From positions 102,242 to 166,241 of the forward strand of contig NZ_JAFBID010000003.1 in the NCBI RefSeq assembly GCF_016811235.1: 64,000 bases of DNA, in the 5' to 3' direction. A program made the position numbers and the translations under genes. The notes beneath the pieces were generated by a model. The model saw only the letters and a program-made list of their open reading frames with translations, had not been told where the DNA came from and searched no databases. Shown here in pieces: positions 24,596 to 33,661 of this stretch; the first letter of the stretch is position 1, and every line of letters begins with the position of its first letter. This DNA is from Microvirga arabica (GTDB taxonomy: Bacteria; Pseudomonadota; Alphaproteobacteria; Rhizobiales; Beijerinckiaceae).

Positions 24596-24809
24596 AGAAG
24601 AGCCTCAGCCGTGGCGTCAAGCTTTTCAGCGCCGGGATTCAACTTCTGCTAACGGCGGCCGGGTAGGTTCCATTACACCCGGCAGACATCCCCTGCGACA
24701 TTGACGGCGAGGAACGGCCCCAGGCTGCGGCACGTTCCTTCCCTGTGCGATAGAGCACAGCGGGAAAACCTCGGGTGTGATGATCATCCGGGTGTTGGAG
24801 AATAGGTCG

Positions 24810-25118
24810 ATGCGCTCCTTTCTGATGGTAATCTTGGCTAGCACCTTTGGCATGGCAGCGATTGGTGGCGCTCAGGCTCAATCCTCCGATACTCGCATCG
24901 TATCCATGCCCTTCGGTGAGTGCCTTTCCATCATCAGCGAAGCGGCGCAGGAGACGGACGAGGAGCCTGTCAAGCTCGTGAACACGAGCGATGTCGTGAC
25001 AGCCCGCATTCAGGCTTCGGACGGATTCGTCACCGTCTCGTGCGACCGGAGCGCCAGCAAAATCACTCTTACGAAGAGTCCTGTTCCGGAAGCCGCCGGA
25101 ATGACCGCAGCACGCTGA
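24810..25118 (+). CDS. Small exported protein (102 aa)
   Basis: Signal peptide MRSFLMVILASTFGMAAIGGAQA; mature part starts QSSDTRIVSMPFGECLS and has two cysteines (FGECLS, VSCDRS) that could form one disulfide. Probably periplasmic. The region before it (24596-24809) has no other gene. The family is unknown. Confidence 0.6.
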   Translation: MRSFLMVILASTFGMAAIGGAQAQSSDTRIVSMPFGECLSIISEAAQETDEEPVKLVNTSDVVTARIQASDGFVTVSCDRSASKITLTKSPVPEAAGMTAAR

Positions 25119-25524
25119 TCGCAGCTGCCACAGCCCGCTCGCGAAATGATTCACTCAAAGTCTGCTCTTCTGCTCGTCATCTGGAGCGGATGAGATTTTC
25201 TCCCGCGTCGTTGTGGGAAGCCCGATCTTCTCCCCGCATGCTACAAGCATGGGTTCCAGCCGACTCTTCTAGCTGGCACAACAGCCTTCCATGCCGCTTG
25301 AGTTTTCTCTCGGCCGTTGTCTTGCATAGACGGCACTTCTCATGAGCCCTGTCATAGTCAGGTCATGGGGTGCTGGTAAGGTTGACGGTCAAGGGTGAAG
25401 GGGCTGTGGTCTAATCCACAAAGTCCCGGGAACTTGGCGTGACGCTTGACGATTCAGGCAGTGACGCATGACCCACGAGCGTTCGAGTTTATTCATTTTC
25501 CCCCTACCATGATGAGGCCAGACA
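25119..25524. other. Non-coding stretch of about 400 bases
   Basis: No gene with a credible start or ribosome-binding site seen. The end (25490-25524) leads into the start of the hemerythrin-phasin gene and probably holds its promoter. Confidence 0.4.
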
Positions 25525-26346
25525 ATGCCTGCGAAACATTTCAGCCAGACGCCGCCCGATAAGGCCAATGACCTTTTTGACAAGATTCTTGCGACCTCGG
25601 ACACCGCGACCAAAACACGTGAGCGCCTCTTCGCAGATCTGAAGGACGAACTGGAACTCCTCGCCAGCCTGCAGGAGCAGCATCTCTTCCCCATTCTGCA
25701 AAGGCATGGGATGCAGGATCTGCTCAGCGCTTCCATGAGCGACAACGAGGAGACGGCCTCGTTGCTGGGAGAACTCGAGCGCATGCAGAAGAGCAGCGGC
25801 GATTTTCTCGGCAAGGTTGCCGAGCTCCGCAAGGCGTTCCAGCGGCATATCCGAGATGATCGGAAACAGCTTCTCCCGGCGGTCCTCGAGGTGCTCAGCG
25901 ATGAGGAGGCCCAAGCTGTTGCAGAGCAGGTCGAGGACGAGCTGGCTCACCTCAGCGACGCAAAGCAGGTCGAGCCGCGCGCTCCCGTCGCCATGAACCC
26001 TTTGGCCCGGCGCAGACTGGACGGAGTCGACGATGTCGTTCGCCTAGGAACAGACAGCGCGCATACCGTCACCACCAGCGTGCAGGATATCTCGCAGGAG
26101 TGCCTGCGCATGAGCCAGAAGCGGCTTCAGACGAACCTAGACGGATGGAGCAAACTCGCCGAGTGCCGGTCGCTTCAGGACCTCACCAGGACTCAGGCCT
26201 CGCTGATGCAGGACAACCTTGAACTGACTCTCCAGAACAGCTTCCGTCTCGCTGACCTCGCCGTGAAGCTCGCAGAAAAAACGGCATGGTACGGCAATGC
26301 GGGAAGAACGGCCGCCTCGGCGGCGTCTCTCCGGAAGCCCGCATGA
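25525..26346 (+). CDS. Hemerythrin-like plus phasin domain fusion protein (273 aa)
   Basis: Residues about 15-130 follow the hemerythrin HHE pattern (LQEQHLFPIL, then FQRHIRDDRKQLLPAVLEVL), although the usual HxxxE ligand sets are altered (RHIRDD in place of H-EEE). Residues about 170-260 match the Phasin_2 helix pattern (SVQDISQECLRMSQKRLQ, DLTRTQASLMQDNLELTL). The fusion suggests a PHA-granule protein with an oxygen-, iron- or NO-sensing or structural helical head. It is a single-gene unit following a GATGAGG ribosome-binding site. Confidence 0.72.
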   Translation: MPAKHFSQTPPDKANDLFDKILATSDTATKTRERLFADLKDELELLASLQEQHLFPILQRHGMQDLLSASMSDNEETASLLGELERMQKSSGDFLGKVAELRKAFQRHIRDDRKQLLPAVLEVLSDEEAQAVAEQVEDELAHLSDAKQVEPRAPVAMNPLARRRLDGVDDVVRLGTDSAHTVTTSVQDISQECLRMSQKRLQTNLDGWSKLAECRSLQDLTRTQASLMQDNLELTLQNSFRLADLAVKLAEKTAWYGNAGRTAASAASLRKPA

Positions 26347-26537
26347 AAGCGCCCTCCCCTGACTGAGGCGAGGGATTAATCGAGCGTGGAACGGCACCAG
26401 GATCCTTGCACCGGTGCCGTTCCCATATTTTCGGAACCAATGAACGCGCCATCCCAAAAACGGCATCCATGACTTGCCTATGATGGACAGCCAGCTAGCG
26501 CGGCCTATATGTGGAGCATTCCTGACGAGGCGCATTC

Positions 26538-26783
26538 ATGCCTGAGAGCGACAAGCAGATCGACGAGGAATTGGACGAGCTCGACACCACGAGCCGCGTC
26601 AATTTCCGGGATTACCCGAGTTCCGGTCTGGTCGTGGTTGCCGCCATCAGCTCGGGACTGGGTTGGATGCTGTACAGATGGCTCGGTCGGAAGCGCAAGG
26701 CCCGCAACGATGCGTCGGATACCCCGGCGCGAGCGAATGCCCCTCCGCACACCCCAACCCAGCCCGTCGATAAAAACACATGA
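26538..26783 (+). CDS. Small single-pass membrane protein (81 aa)
   Basis: Acidic N-terminus (QIDEELDELDT), one transmembrane helix (GLVVVAAISSGLGWMLYRWLG) and a Lys/Arg-rich then Pro/Thr-rich tail. This is inner-membrane with the basic tail inside. Function unknown. Start ATG follows the AT-rich region near 26510. Confidence 0.55.
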   Translation: MPESDKQIDEELDELDTTSRVNFRDYPSSGLVVVAAISSGLGWMLYRWLGRKRKARNDASDTPARANAPPHTPTQPVDKNT

Positions 26784-26871
26784 ACCCTGTACGGCAGTTT
26801 CCCGACGTGCTTCAGCACACCGCCGCCTGTTAAGCCCTGGTTTACCTTCTGATGATCGGCAGGAGGCTTTC

Positions 26872-26952
26872 ATGGCTCAGAGTGCTGTTTCATTCGTCCT
26901 TGGCATAATCGCTCCCTTGGCCCTGGTGAGCTGGCTGCTTGTGCTGCACTGA
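26872..26952 (+). CDS. Micropeptide, single transmembrane helix (26 aa)
   Basis: ATG 26872 is preceded by a strong GCAGGAGGC ribosome-binding site. MAQSAVSFVLGIIAPLAL continues to VSWLLVLH and a stop. The whole peptide is one hydrophobic helix, the shape of known bacterial membrane micropeptides. It follows the 81-aa membrane protein on the same strand. Confidence 0.5.
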   Translation: MAQSAVSFVLGIIAPLALVSWLLVLH

Positions 26953-27470
26953 AGCAGGAAAGACCAAGCCTGCCCGCAGATGCTCTAGGGATTCGGCGCG
27001 TATTCTTCCCTTGCGTAACCAAGCATTCACCTTTCAGGCGCAGCCTTCATCAGTGCCTGACTGGCACGGTCCTCCCTCCTGGCTGCAACAGCGGCCCTCC
27101 TAGAGCGCCACCCAAGAAGGCGCTCTTTCTTTGCGGTTCGCAAAGGGAGTGCGTGCCACATGAAGCGCATTCGCCCTTCGAAGCAGGGACTGACCAGCAT
27201 GCCCGCAATCCTATTCCGTTTCGGAAGCATGGAATAAAAACACCTTCGTTGCCACGATGTTGCCTTATTCAACAATCAGAACAGCGGCAACGGATAACAA
27301 GAACTTGATTCTGCAATCCGCAATATTATGAGCAACGCCAGAAGTGCTCACTTGTATCTATAATTATCAAGCGTTTCCTTCCTGCGTATTCGCAGTAGTT
27401 CTACACAGAACCGCGTAATTATTATTCAGAGACCTCGGAAAGAGGCTCGATCGATTTTGGGGCAGATAAT
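26953..27470. other. Non-coding stretch, AT-rich promoter region of the lyase gene
   Basis: About 500 bases without a supported gene. The last ~200 (from 27270) are clearly AT-rich with runs such as TATCTATAATTATCAA, and lead into the start of the alginate-lyase-like gene. No operator was identified. Confidence 0.45.
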
Positions 27471-29072
27471 ATGGCTTTGAATCCTTCAGTCGCACCTGGC
27501 GGCAACTTTGACTTGTCCAATTGGAAGATCACCCTCCCCATTGACGCCAATGGCGGCTTCAGCGGCTCCGCCATGGAGGTGAAGAACCTCTCCACTTACC
27601 AGCACTCCAAGTACTTCTACACCGCTGCCGACGGCGCCATGACGTTTGTGGCTCCGGTTGATGGCGCCACCACCAGCGGCTCCTCCTACGCCCGTTCCGA
27701 GCTGCGCGAGATGAACGGCACCGCCAATGCGGCTTGGAATCTCAGCACCGGCGGCTTCATGAGCGCGACCCTCGAGGTCGATTCCGCTCCCATTCGTGAT
27801 GGCATGGGCGGCCGCATCATCGTCGGCCAGATTCACGGCAAGGACGACGAACTGGTCCGTCTCTACTGGGAGAACGGCAAGCTCTACTTCGCAAACGATC
27901 AGGCCGGCTCCAGCAACAGCGAGACGAAGTTCTACTTCGTGAATGCATCCGGTCAGCAGCCAAGCGTCTCCCTCGACGAGCGCTTCTCCTACACGATCAA
28001 TGCCAAGGGCGACACGCTCGAGGTGACGGTCTTCGCCGATGGACAGATCTACAAGTCGGTCAGCAAGATCAACAGCGTGTGGCAGTCGGATAGCTTCTAC
28101 TTCAAGGCCGGCGCCTATCTCGGCGCGAATGAGACCAATGGCACGGGCTACGGCCAGACCTCCTTCTACGCTTTGAGCTTCAACCACAACGGCACGGTCA
28201 CGACCCCGACGCAGCCGACAACCTCGACGCCCGCACCCGCTCCGACCCCTGAGTCGAAGGACAATGCGGTCACGGCCGCGGACGATCGTTATGCGGCCGT
28301 CGAGGACAAGGTTCTGACCGTCAGCGCATCACAGGGCGTTCTGGTCAACGACACCGCCGCCGATGGCGGCAAGGTGGCCGTCGCCGGCACGTTCGCCACC
28401 GCTCAGGGCGGCAGCGTGAAGATCAACGCCGATGGCTCCTTCGTTTATACCCCGAAGGCCGATTTCTTCGGCTCTGACAGCTTCAGCTACACCGCCAAGG
28501 ACGCTGACGGTGACTCGGATGTCGGCACTGTGACTCTCGCCGTTGCCGATGTGGCGGAGACAAGCACCCCCGCGGTTCCGACGACGCCGAGCACTCCGAC
28601 GACGCCTACCACGTCGCAGCCGACCACAACGAAGACGATCTCGGGCACGAGCGGCTCGAACAGCCTGACGGGCACGTCCGGCAATGATCGCATCGACGGC
28701 AAGGGCGGCGACGACAAGATCTGGGCCAAGAACGGCAGCGATGTGCTGATTGGAGGCACGGGCAAGGACACTTTCACCTTCGACACTACGCCGAGCAGCA
28801 AGAACGTGGACGTGATCCTCGACTTCAACGTGGCCGACGACACGATCCGCCTCAACGACACCGCTTTCACCAAGCTCACATGGGGCAAGCTGTCGGCGAG
28901 CAGCTTCGTGATCGGAACCAAGGCGCTCGATTCAAACGATCGCATCATCTACAACGACAAGACTGGCGACCTGTCCTACGATGCGGACGGATCAGGCTCG
29001 ATCGCAGCGATTAAGTTCGCCGAAATCAGCAATCTCGCCAAGCTCACGGCGGCCGACTTCCTCGTCATCTAA
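27471..29072 (+). CDS. Type I-secreted alginate lyase-like protein (PL7) with RTX tail (533 aa)
   Basis: Residues about 8-240 resemble polysaccharide lyase family 7: RSELRE (about 80), VGQIHG (about 120) and YFKAGAYLG (about 205) are the three conserved beta-sandwich motifs that bind and cleave uronic-acid chains by beta-elimination. A cadherin/VCBS-type Ig domain follows (GVLVNDTAAD, YTPKADFFGSDSFSY), a Pro/Thr linker, then RTX-like Ca-binding repeats (GTSGNDRIDGKGGDDKI) and a C-terminal domain. There is no N-terminal signal peptide, as expected for type I secretion. No ABC exporter gene is adjacent. Confidence 0.82.
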   Translation: MALNPSVAPGGNFDLSNWKITLPIDANGGFSGSAMEVKNLSTYQHSKYFYTAADGAMTFVAPVDGATTSGSSYARSELREMNGTANAAWNLSTGGFMSATLEVDSAPIRDGMGGRIIVGQIHGKDDELVRLYWENGKLYFANDQAGSSNSETKFYFVNASGQQPSVSLDERFSYTINAKGDTLEVTVFADGQIYKSVSKINSVWQSDSFYFKAGAYLGANETNGTGYGQTSFYALSFNHNGTVTTPTQPTTSTPAPAPTPESKDNAVTAADDRYAAVEDKVLTVSASQGVLVNDTAADGGKVAVAGTFATAQGGSVKINADGSFVYTPKADFFGSDSFSYTAKDADGDSDVGTVTLAVADVAETSTPAVPTTPSTPTTPTTSQPTTTKTISGTSGSNSLTGTSGNDRIDGKGGDDKIWAKNGSDVLIGGTGKDTFTFDTTPSSKNVDVILDFNVADDTIRLNDTAFTKLTWGKLSASSFVIGTKALDSNDRIIYNDKTGDLSYDADGSGSIAAIKFAEISNLAKLTAADFLVI

Positions 29073-29101
29073 AGGCAGTAGCCGACTGCATCAACTGTGA
29101 C

Positions 29102-29129
29102 GCGGCTCCGGGCAACCGGAGCCGCTTTT
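29102..29129 (+). terminator. Terminator after the lyase gene
   Basis: GCGGCTCCGG-GCAA-CCGGAGCCGC followed by TTTTC: a perfect 10-bp stem. Confidence 0.88.
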
Positions 29130-29209
29130 CTTTGCGTGTCGTACAACATCTTCTGCTTCGGACGGATCGGACGGCACGGGATCAACAAAGGCATAGCCTG
29201 CCGCATGGA

Positions 29210-30124
29210 TTATCCGTTGGACGCAGACCTCAAGGCGCTTGCCGTGTAAACCGCCAGGGCTGTCCAGATCAGACCAAAGGCGACGGCGTCCACCCATCCG
29301 AAGGCTTCCCCGTAGACGAGAACACCGAGGGCCAACTGCCCGGACGGTGCCAGATATTGCAGCAGGCCGATGGTGGACAGCTTCAGCCGCTGGGCCGCGG
29401 CGGCAAACCAGATCAGCGGCGCCGCCGTGCTGAGCCCCGTGAGCACGAGAAGCAGATCGAGACCCACTTGTCCTTGGAACGCGGCAGCGCTGCCATCGGC
29501 AAAAGTCATGGCCAGATAGCCAAGCGCCAGCGGTGTGAGCAGGAGCGACTCGATGCAGAAGCCGACGAGCGGAGGCACCGGTACGACCTTTCTGACCAAG
29601 CTGTAGAAGCCGAAGCTGCAGGCGAGGGCCAGCGCAACCCACGGCATCTCTCCCGATGATACGCCGAGGACGAGAACGCCGCTCCCGGCGAGCAGGCAGG
29701 CTGCCACTTGGGCCGGCCGAAGCCGCTCCCGGAGGAAGAGCACTCCAAGCACCACGTTCAGGAGCGGATTGATGAAGTAGCCGAGGCTTGTCTGGACCAG
29801 ATGCCCGGAATTCACCGCCCAGATATAGATCAGCCAGTTGATCGCAATCAGACCCGCTGAGACGCCGAGCAGAAGCAGGTGCCGACCGGAGAGAATGACC
29901 TCGGCAAGCTTTCGCCCTTGCCTGAAGGCAACAATCAGTCCAAGCGCGAACAGGCTTGCCCACACGATGCGGTGAGCCAGGATCTGGAGCGGCGGCATGG
30001 ATGAGAGAAGCTTGAAATGCAGAGGCACGGCCAAGCCCCACATGAAGAACGCCGCGAGCGCATAGAGAACGCCAATCCTCGTCCGGCGCAACTCGGCGGC
30101 CTCATGTTCCGGTGCCATTGACAT
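29210..30124 (-). CDS. rarD: EamA-family transporter RarD (304 aa)
   Basis: Ten hydrophobic helices in two repeated five-helix halves, with RIGVLYALAAFFMWG at the N-terminus, INPLLNVVLGVLFLRERL and TIGLLQYLAPSGQLALG typical of RarD within the DMT superfamily. The start is ATG 30124 (MSMAPEHEAAEL), after AGCAGG. Substrate unknown; the family is annotated as a drug/metabolite exporter. It is the last chromosomal gene left of the island. Confidence 0.85.
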   Translation of the reverse strand: MSMAPEHEAAELRRTRIGVLYALAAFFMWGLAVPLHFKLLSSMPPLQILAHRIVWASLFALGLIVAFRQGRKLAEVILSGRHLLLLGVSAGLIAINWLIYIWAVNSGHLVQTSLGYFINPLLNVVLGVLFLRERLRPAQVAACLLAGSGVLVLGVSSGEMPWVALALACSFGFYSLVRKVVPVPPLVGFCIESLLLTPLALGYLAMTFADGSAAAFQGQVGLDLLLVLTGLSTAAPLIWFAAAAQRLKLSTIGLLQYLAPSGQLALGVLVYGEAFGWVDAVAFGLIWTALAVYTASALRSASNG

Positions 30125-30294
30125 CAACCTGCTGGAGAGCGTGAGCGCAGTGGCCTGCGACGATCCTCATCGAGGGTGGTAATCGAAATCCCGCGAACCG
30201 TATAGCCGCGGCCTATGCTGGCTCCGATCGAGAGCAGGACACGATGAGCCGCCACGCTTCTGGAAGGCACATCGGACTGGATGTCGGGGAGAAA

Positions 30295-30312
30295 TGCCTC
30301 GAACCTGCGAGG
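30295..30312 (-). terminator. Hairpin following the old tRNA-His 3' end
   Basis: GCCTCG-AACCTG-CGAGGC lies 22 bases left of the left attachment site and is paralleled on the right at 61181-61200, so it was probably the transcript end of tRNA-His before insertion. Confidence 0.45.
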
Positions 30313-30334
30313 CCTAAGTCATTGGACTTTGAAG

Positions 30335-30384
30335 TGGTACAGCCGCCCCGGCTCGAACGGGGGACCCCCAGATCCACAATCTGG
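30335..30384. repeat. Left attachment repeat (tRNA-His 3' fragment)
   Basis: 50 bases identical to 61218-61267, the last 50 bases of tRNA-His including CCA. The bases beyond differ (CAGTCA versus TGCTCT), which marks the crossover boundary. The left half of the tRNA is missing here, so this copy is not a functional tRNA. Confidence 0.92.
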
Positions 30385-30483
30385 CAGTCACAGTGATCAA
30401 GGGGGATCAGTAAGCATCAATCCGCCCAATTTTCCTTGACATATCAATAGTTACCACCAGACTATGTGATCCAATATAATCAT

Positions 30484-30518
30484 TGGTAAGCACCGTCCTG
30501 CTTACCATATGCTTACCA
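30484..30518. promoter_or_regulatory. Integrase arm-type sites, left end
   Basis: TGGTAAGCA (30484-30492, reverse) then TGCTTACCA (30499-30507) and TGCTTACCA (30510-30518), the last two 11 bases apart. The same words recur mirror-wise at 61141-61180. They sit directly before the integrase ATG, so the integrase could also repress its own gene from them. Confidence 0.6.
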
Positions 30519-30528
30519 GCAGGCTCAC

Positions 30529-31749
30529 ATGCGCTTCTCACAGCAGTCGATCTCCAGCCTCAGAATTCCGGCTGGCAAGCCCTACCATATTGAATGGGAC
30601 GAGGCGCTCCCTGGCTTCGGGGTCCGCGTCAACCCAACGGGCAAAGTCTGGGTGGTGCAGTACCGCGCCGGTGGGAAGTCGCGTCGCGAAACTATCGGAC
30701 GTGTCGATACAGTTTCTCTTGATGCAGCCCGCCAGACGGCAAAGAAGACGCTTGCAAAGGTCCAGCTGGGATCGGACCCACATGCCGAGAAGGCACAAGC
30801 CAAAGCACGTGCAAAGATCACTTTCGAGGCTGTCGCTGAGCGATACCTGAAGCATGCCCAGGACCGCCTGAAACCGCGCAGCTTCGAGGAGGTGGAGCGC
30901 CACCTGAAGAAACATTGGCAGCCCTTGCACGGACTCCCCGTCAGTGAGATCGGACGGGCTCTCGTAGCTACCCGGCTAGAGGAGATTGCCGAGCAGAGCG
31001 GGCCTATCGCGTCCAACCGCGCCCGCGCCGCCTTATCCGCGCTTTTCGCCTGGGCAGTGGCAGTTGGGCTCGCTGAGTCCAATCCAGTTATAGGCACCAT
31101 TCGGGTGGCCAGCGAAGTCTCCCGCGAGCACGTCATCATGGACGATGAGTTAGCAGCCATCTGGAGGGCCTGTCGCGATGACGATTATGGCCGTATCGTT
31201 CGGCTCCTGATCCTAACAGGCCAGCGGCGCGACGAAGTGGGGGATATGAAGTGGTCGGAGGTGGACCTCGACCGAGGGCTCTGGGCGATTCCGCGCGAGC
31301 GTACGAAGAATGGCTTAACCCATGAGGTGCCGCTCAGTGATGTTGCTCTGGAAATCCTACGGAACATCCCACGCCGCGAGGGTCGAGAGTTCGTATTTGG
31401 CGAGGGCCAAGGCGGATTCAGCGGGTGGTCAAAATCAAAAAGTCGTTTGGACGTCCGGATCGCGAAAAATGAGACAGTGATGCGTCCTTGGCGCCTCCAC
31501 GACCTAAGACGAACCGCAGCTACTCGCCTGGGTGAACTCGGCACGCTTCCTCACGTGATTGAGGCGGTGCTCAATCATATTTCAGGCCATAAGGCCGGGG
31601 TGGCAGGCATCTATAACCGTGCCACGTACCAGAAGGAAAAGCGCGCCGCCCTTGGTGCATGGGCAGATCGTGTTCTTGGCCTCACCGGTAGAGCTTCGAT
31701 CAGAAATCTCGAAGATGTGCCAGTGCAGAGCGCGCATGGTGAGCGTTAG
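30529..31749 (+). CDS. int: Tyrosine recombinase/integrase of the island (406 aa)
   Basis: P4/bacteriophage-type integrase. The N-terminal arm-binding region (GKPYHIEWDEALPGFGVRV, RRETIGRVDTVSLDAAR) precedes a SAM-like core-binding domain and the catalytic domain. Catalytic residues: Arg in TGQRRDE, Lys in RTKN, His and Arg in LHDLRRT, His in NHISGH, Tyr in IYNRATYQ. It sits at the island's left end, pointing inward. Length and order match tRNA-targeting integrases of Hyphomicrobiales. Confidence 0.95.
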   Translation: MRFSQQSISSLRIPAGKPYHIEWDEALPGFGVRVNPTGKVWVVQYRAGGKSRRETIGRVDTVSLDAARQTAKKTLAKVQLGSDPHAEKAQAKARAKITFEAVAERYLKHAQDRLKPRSFEEVERHLKKHWQPLHGLPVSEIGRALVATRLEEIAEQSGPIASNRARAALSALFAWAVAVGLAESNPVIGTIRVASEVSREHVIMDDELAAIWRACRDDDYGRIVRLLILTGQRRDEVGDMKWSEVDLDRGLWAIPRERTKNGLTHEVPLSDVALEILRNIPRREGREFVFGEGQGGFSGWSKSKSRLDVRIAKNETVMRPWRLHDLRRTAATRLGELGTLPHVIEAVLNHISGHKAGVAGIYNRATYQKEKRAALGAWADRVLGLTGRASIRNLEDVPVQSAHGER

Positions 31750-31775
31750 ACGGTATTGAATGAAGCACGAAAGCG

Positions 31776-32576
31776 ATGGAGATGCCTCGCTCTGCGAACC
31801 CTATTATCAACTACGTCAACGCTCTTTGTGATAGACTACATGAAGAGCCGTTAGGGCAGGAGTTGACTCTTGCGATCATCGAGGAAACTGGGCTCGCGCT
31901 GAAGACTCCTTGGCAGGAATTAGCACGCCACCTTTCCAACCTGAGGACCATGGTTTCCTATCGCTATGACGTTCCTCGTCAAAGGGAGCGGGAAGCGGAG
32001 GAGCGGAAAGCGTTCTCGAAACTGCAGAAACTCGTTACATCGTTTTCTGAAGAGCTTCAGACCACCTCGGTACCGGACTCGCCGCTGTCCCGTGCCCTGA
32101 GCAAGGCCGCATTTCTTGCCGAGACTGCTAAGGTACAGCAGTCACTCAGCTTGTCACGACTCATAGAATTTATCGACTCAGAGCCTGTCGTGACCGCCGA
32201 CCAACAGCTTAAGGACGATATTAATGATGCCCATACGGTGCTCGCTCGGCTAGCCAGATACACCAACCAGAATTTCCGCAAGGTTCCCGCAATCAAATCC
32301 GTCGCCCGATGGAACACGATCTATGTCGGCGAAGTCCTACCCGCCCTGTTTGAGCATCATTTTGGACGGCCTTTCCGGGTTTCGAAGCATCCAGAGAAAG
32401 GCGATCTCAGGGGACCCGGTGTGCGCTTTCTTAGCGCAACCGCCGGGGCGATCGGTATCTTAGGGCCTAACGGAGAACCGTACTCCGCCAGCAGGCTTGT
32501 TGGGTATTGGAAGTCTGCCAAAGATAATCCGTTACAGGACGACGATTGGGCCAACTTCGCCTTCCACCACTCTTAA
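31776..32576 (+). CDS. Hypothetical protein next to the integrase (266 aa)
   Basis: N-terminal helical half (residues 1-140) and a C-terminal part with HFGRPFRVSKHPEKGDLRGPGVRF and GPNGEPYSASRLVGYWKSA. Proteins with this shape accompany integrases in rhizobial islands, but no function is known to me. ATG 31776 or the in-frame ATG 31782 could be used. It follows int by 26 bases and may be co-transcribed. Confidence 0.6.
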   Translation: MEMPRSANPIINYVNALCDRLHEEPLGQELTLAIIEETGLALKTPWQELARHLSNLRTMVSYRYDVPRQREREAEERKAFSKLQKLVTSFSEELQTTSVPDSPLSRALSKAAFLAETAKVQQSLSLSRLIEFIDSEPVVTADQQLKDDINDAHTVLARLARYTNQNFRKVPAIKSVARWNTIYVGEVLPALFEHHFGRPFRVSKHPEKGDLRGPGVRFLSATAGAIGILGPNGEPYSASRLVGYWKSAKDNPLQDDDWANFAFHHS

Positions 32577-32781
32577 CTTTATATCGTGATAGGCACACGC
32601 CCGCTGTTGCTCAGGTCGAAATAAGCTGGCTTCTTAGGTCAGTCCCAGCGGTTATCCGCCCACTTAATGGCTAAAGATTTTCTCAGGTTTATATTCCGGC
32701 CATTTAGCCAGAAACGCTCCGACTCCTCATGCTCTCATTTGATCGATGTTGGTCGCTCTTGAGAACGGAGATGAAGTGGAG

Positions 32782-33006
32782 ATGATCCTCATAAGTGCAC
32801 TGCCGGAAGAAGTCTCGCGGCACCGCGTCTTAAGCACCGCCGAAGCAGCGGCGCTCTGCGGCTTCAGCATTCCGCATTTCCGCCGTCTCTATCGCAGCGG
32901 CGTGGTGCCCTCGCCGATTCAGCTCAGCACCCGCAAGCTCGGCTTTAAGACCGGCGATCTGATCGACTGGATCGCCACGCGCCGGCATCGTCCTCTGGCG
33001 ACCTAA
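32782..33006 (+). CDS. AlpA-like / excisionase-type HTH protein (74 aa)
   Basis: RVLSTAEAAALCGFSIPHFRRLYRSG, then GFKTGDLIDWIATRR: the winged-helix layout of AlpA and phage excisionases (MerR-like). Start taken at ATG 32782 (MILISALPEE); 32746 is possible. In P4-like islands such proteins control integrase and excision, which fits its place near int. Confidence 0.7.
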   Translation: MILISALPEEVSRHRVLSTAEAAALCGFSIPHFRRLYRSGVVPSPIQLSTRKLGFKTGDLIDWIATRRHRPLAT

Positions 33007-33084
33007 ACAGTCCTCACAATCAACGCCTTAAAAGGAGCCCCACGCGGAACGTGGTCTGCTCCGGTGGGGCGTAAAGGTATATCA

Positions 33085-33288
33085 ATGAAAATTAAAAATA
33101 GCACGCGGCTCAAGCGCCGCAAAGCGCCCGCATGCCTGAATCACACCGATCGGCAGCGCGATCTTGAACTCCTCGCCATCCCGGTGGTCCGCGCAATCGT
33201 TCGCCGCTCCCGCGTAAGCCCCGTCACGGCGGCCCTGCTCGCTGAGCTCTCCGGCCTGTCTCAGGAGGCGTTCCGCGATGGTGCGTAA
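33085..33288 (+). CDS. Small basic hypothetical protein (67 aa)
   Basis: MKIKNSTRLKRRKAPACLN, then a helix rich in Arg. It overlaps the next gene's start. No family recognised. Confidence 0.45.
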   Translation: MKIKNSTRLKRRKAPACLNHTDRQRDLELLAIPVVRAIVRRSRVSPVTAALLAELSGLSQEAFRDGA

Positions 33289-33661
33289 GGCCTCCTCTCG
33301 CAAGCGCCGCTCCAACTCGGAGCATCTGACCACCATCTTCGCGACCAGCCATCCCCTCCTGCCGCGGGAGGTGAAGGAACTGGCCAAGTATGGTCCTCCG
33401 GTCGGCGTGCCCGCGTCGGCTCCCACCCGTGCCGGTTTTGGCGAGTTCACCGATCACGGATTTCAGCTCAAGGAGGGGGGCGTGCGCGCCCTTCTCTTCC
33501 TGATTATCAATAAGCGCGGCAAGGTGATCGGTATTCTGGCTTGGGCACCTTTGATCGGCCGACTTTCGCCGTTGCATCGCAACAGCTCGGTGTTCACGGA
33601 GCGCAAAACCGTTCGCTCGAACCTCGGCACCAATCGGTCCGGCATTGAGGGGGCCACATGA
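33278..33661 (+). CDS. Hypothetical protein (127 aa)
   Basis: A strongly basic start (MVRKASSRKRRSNSEH) and a core of beta-like character (GGVRALLFLIINKRGKVIGILAWAP). It overlaps both the preceding 67-aa gene and the DUF1376 gene (33658), so these genes are coupled. Function unknown. Confidence 0.5.
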   Translation: MVRKASSRKRRSNSEHLTTIFATSHPLLPREVKELAKYGPPVGVPASAPTRAGFGEFTDHGFQLKEGGVRALLFLIINKRGKVIGILAWAPLIGRLSPLHRNSSVFTERKTVRSNLGTNRSGIEGAT

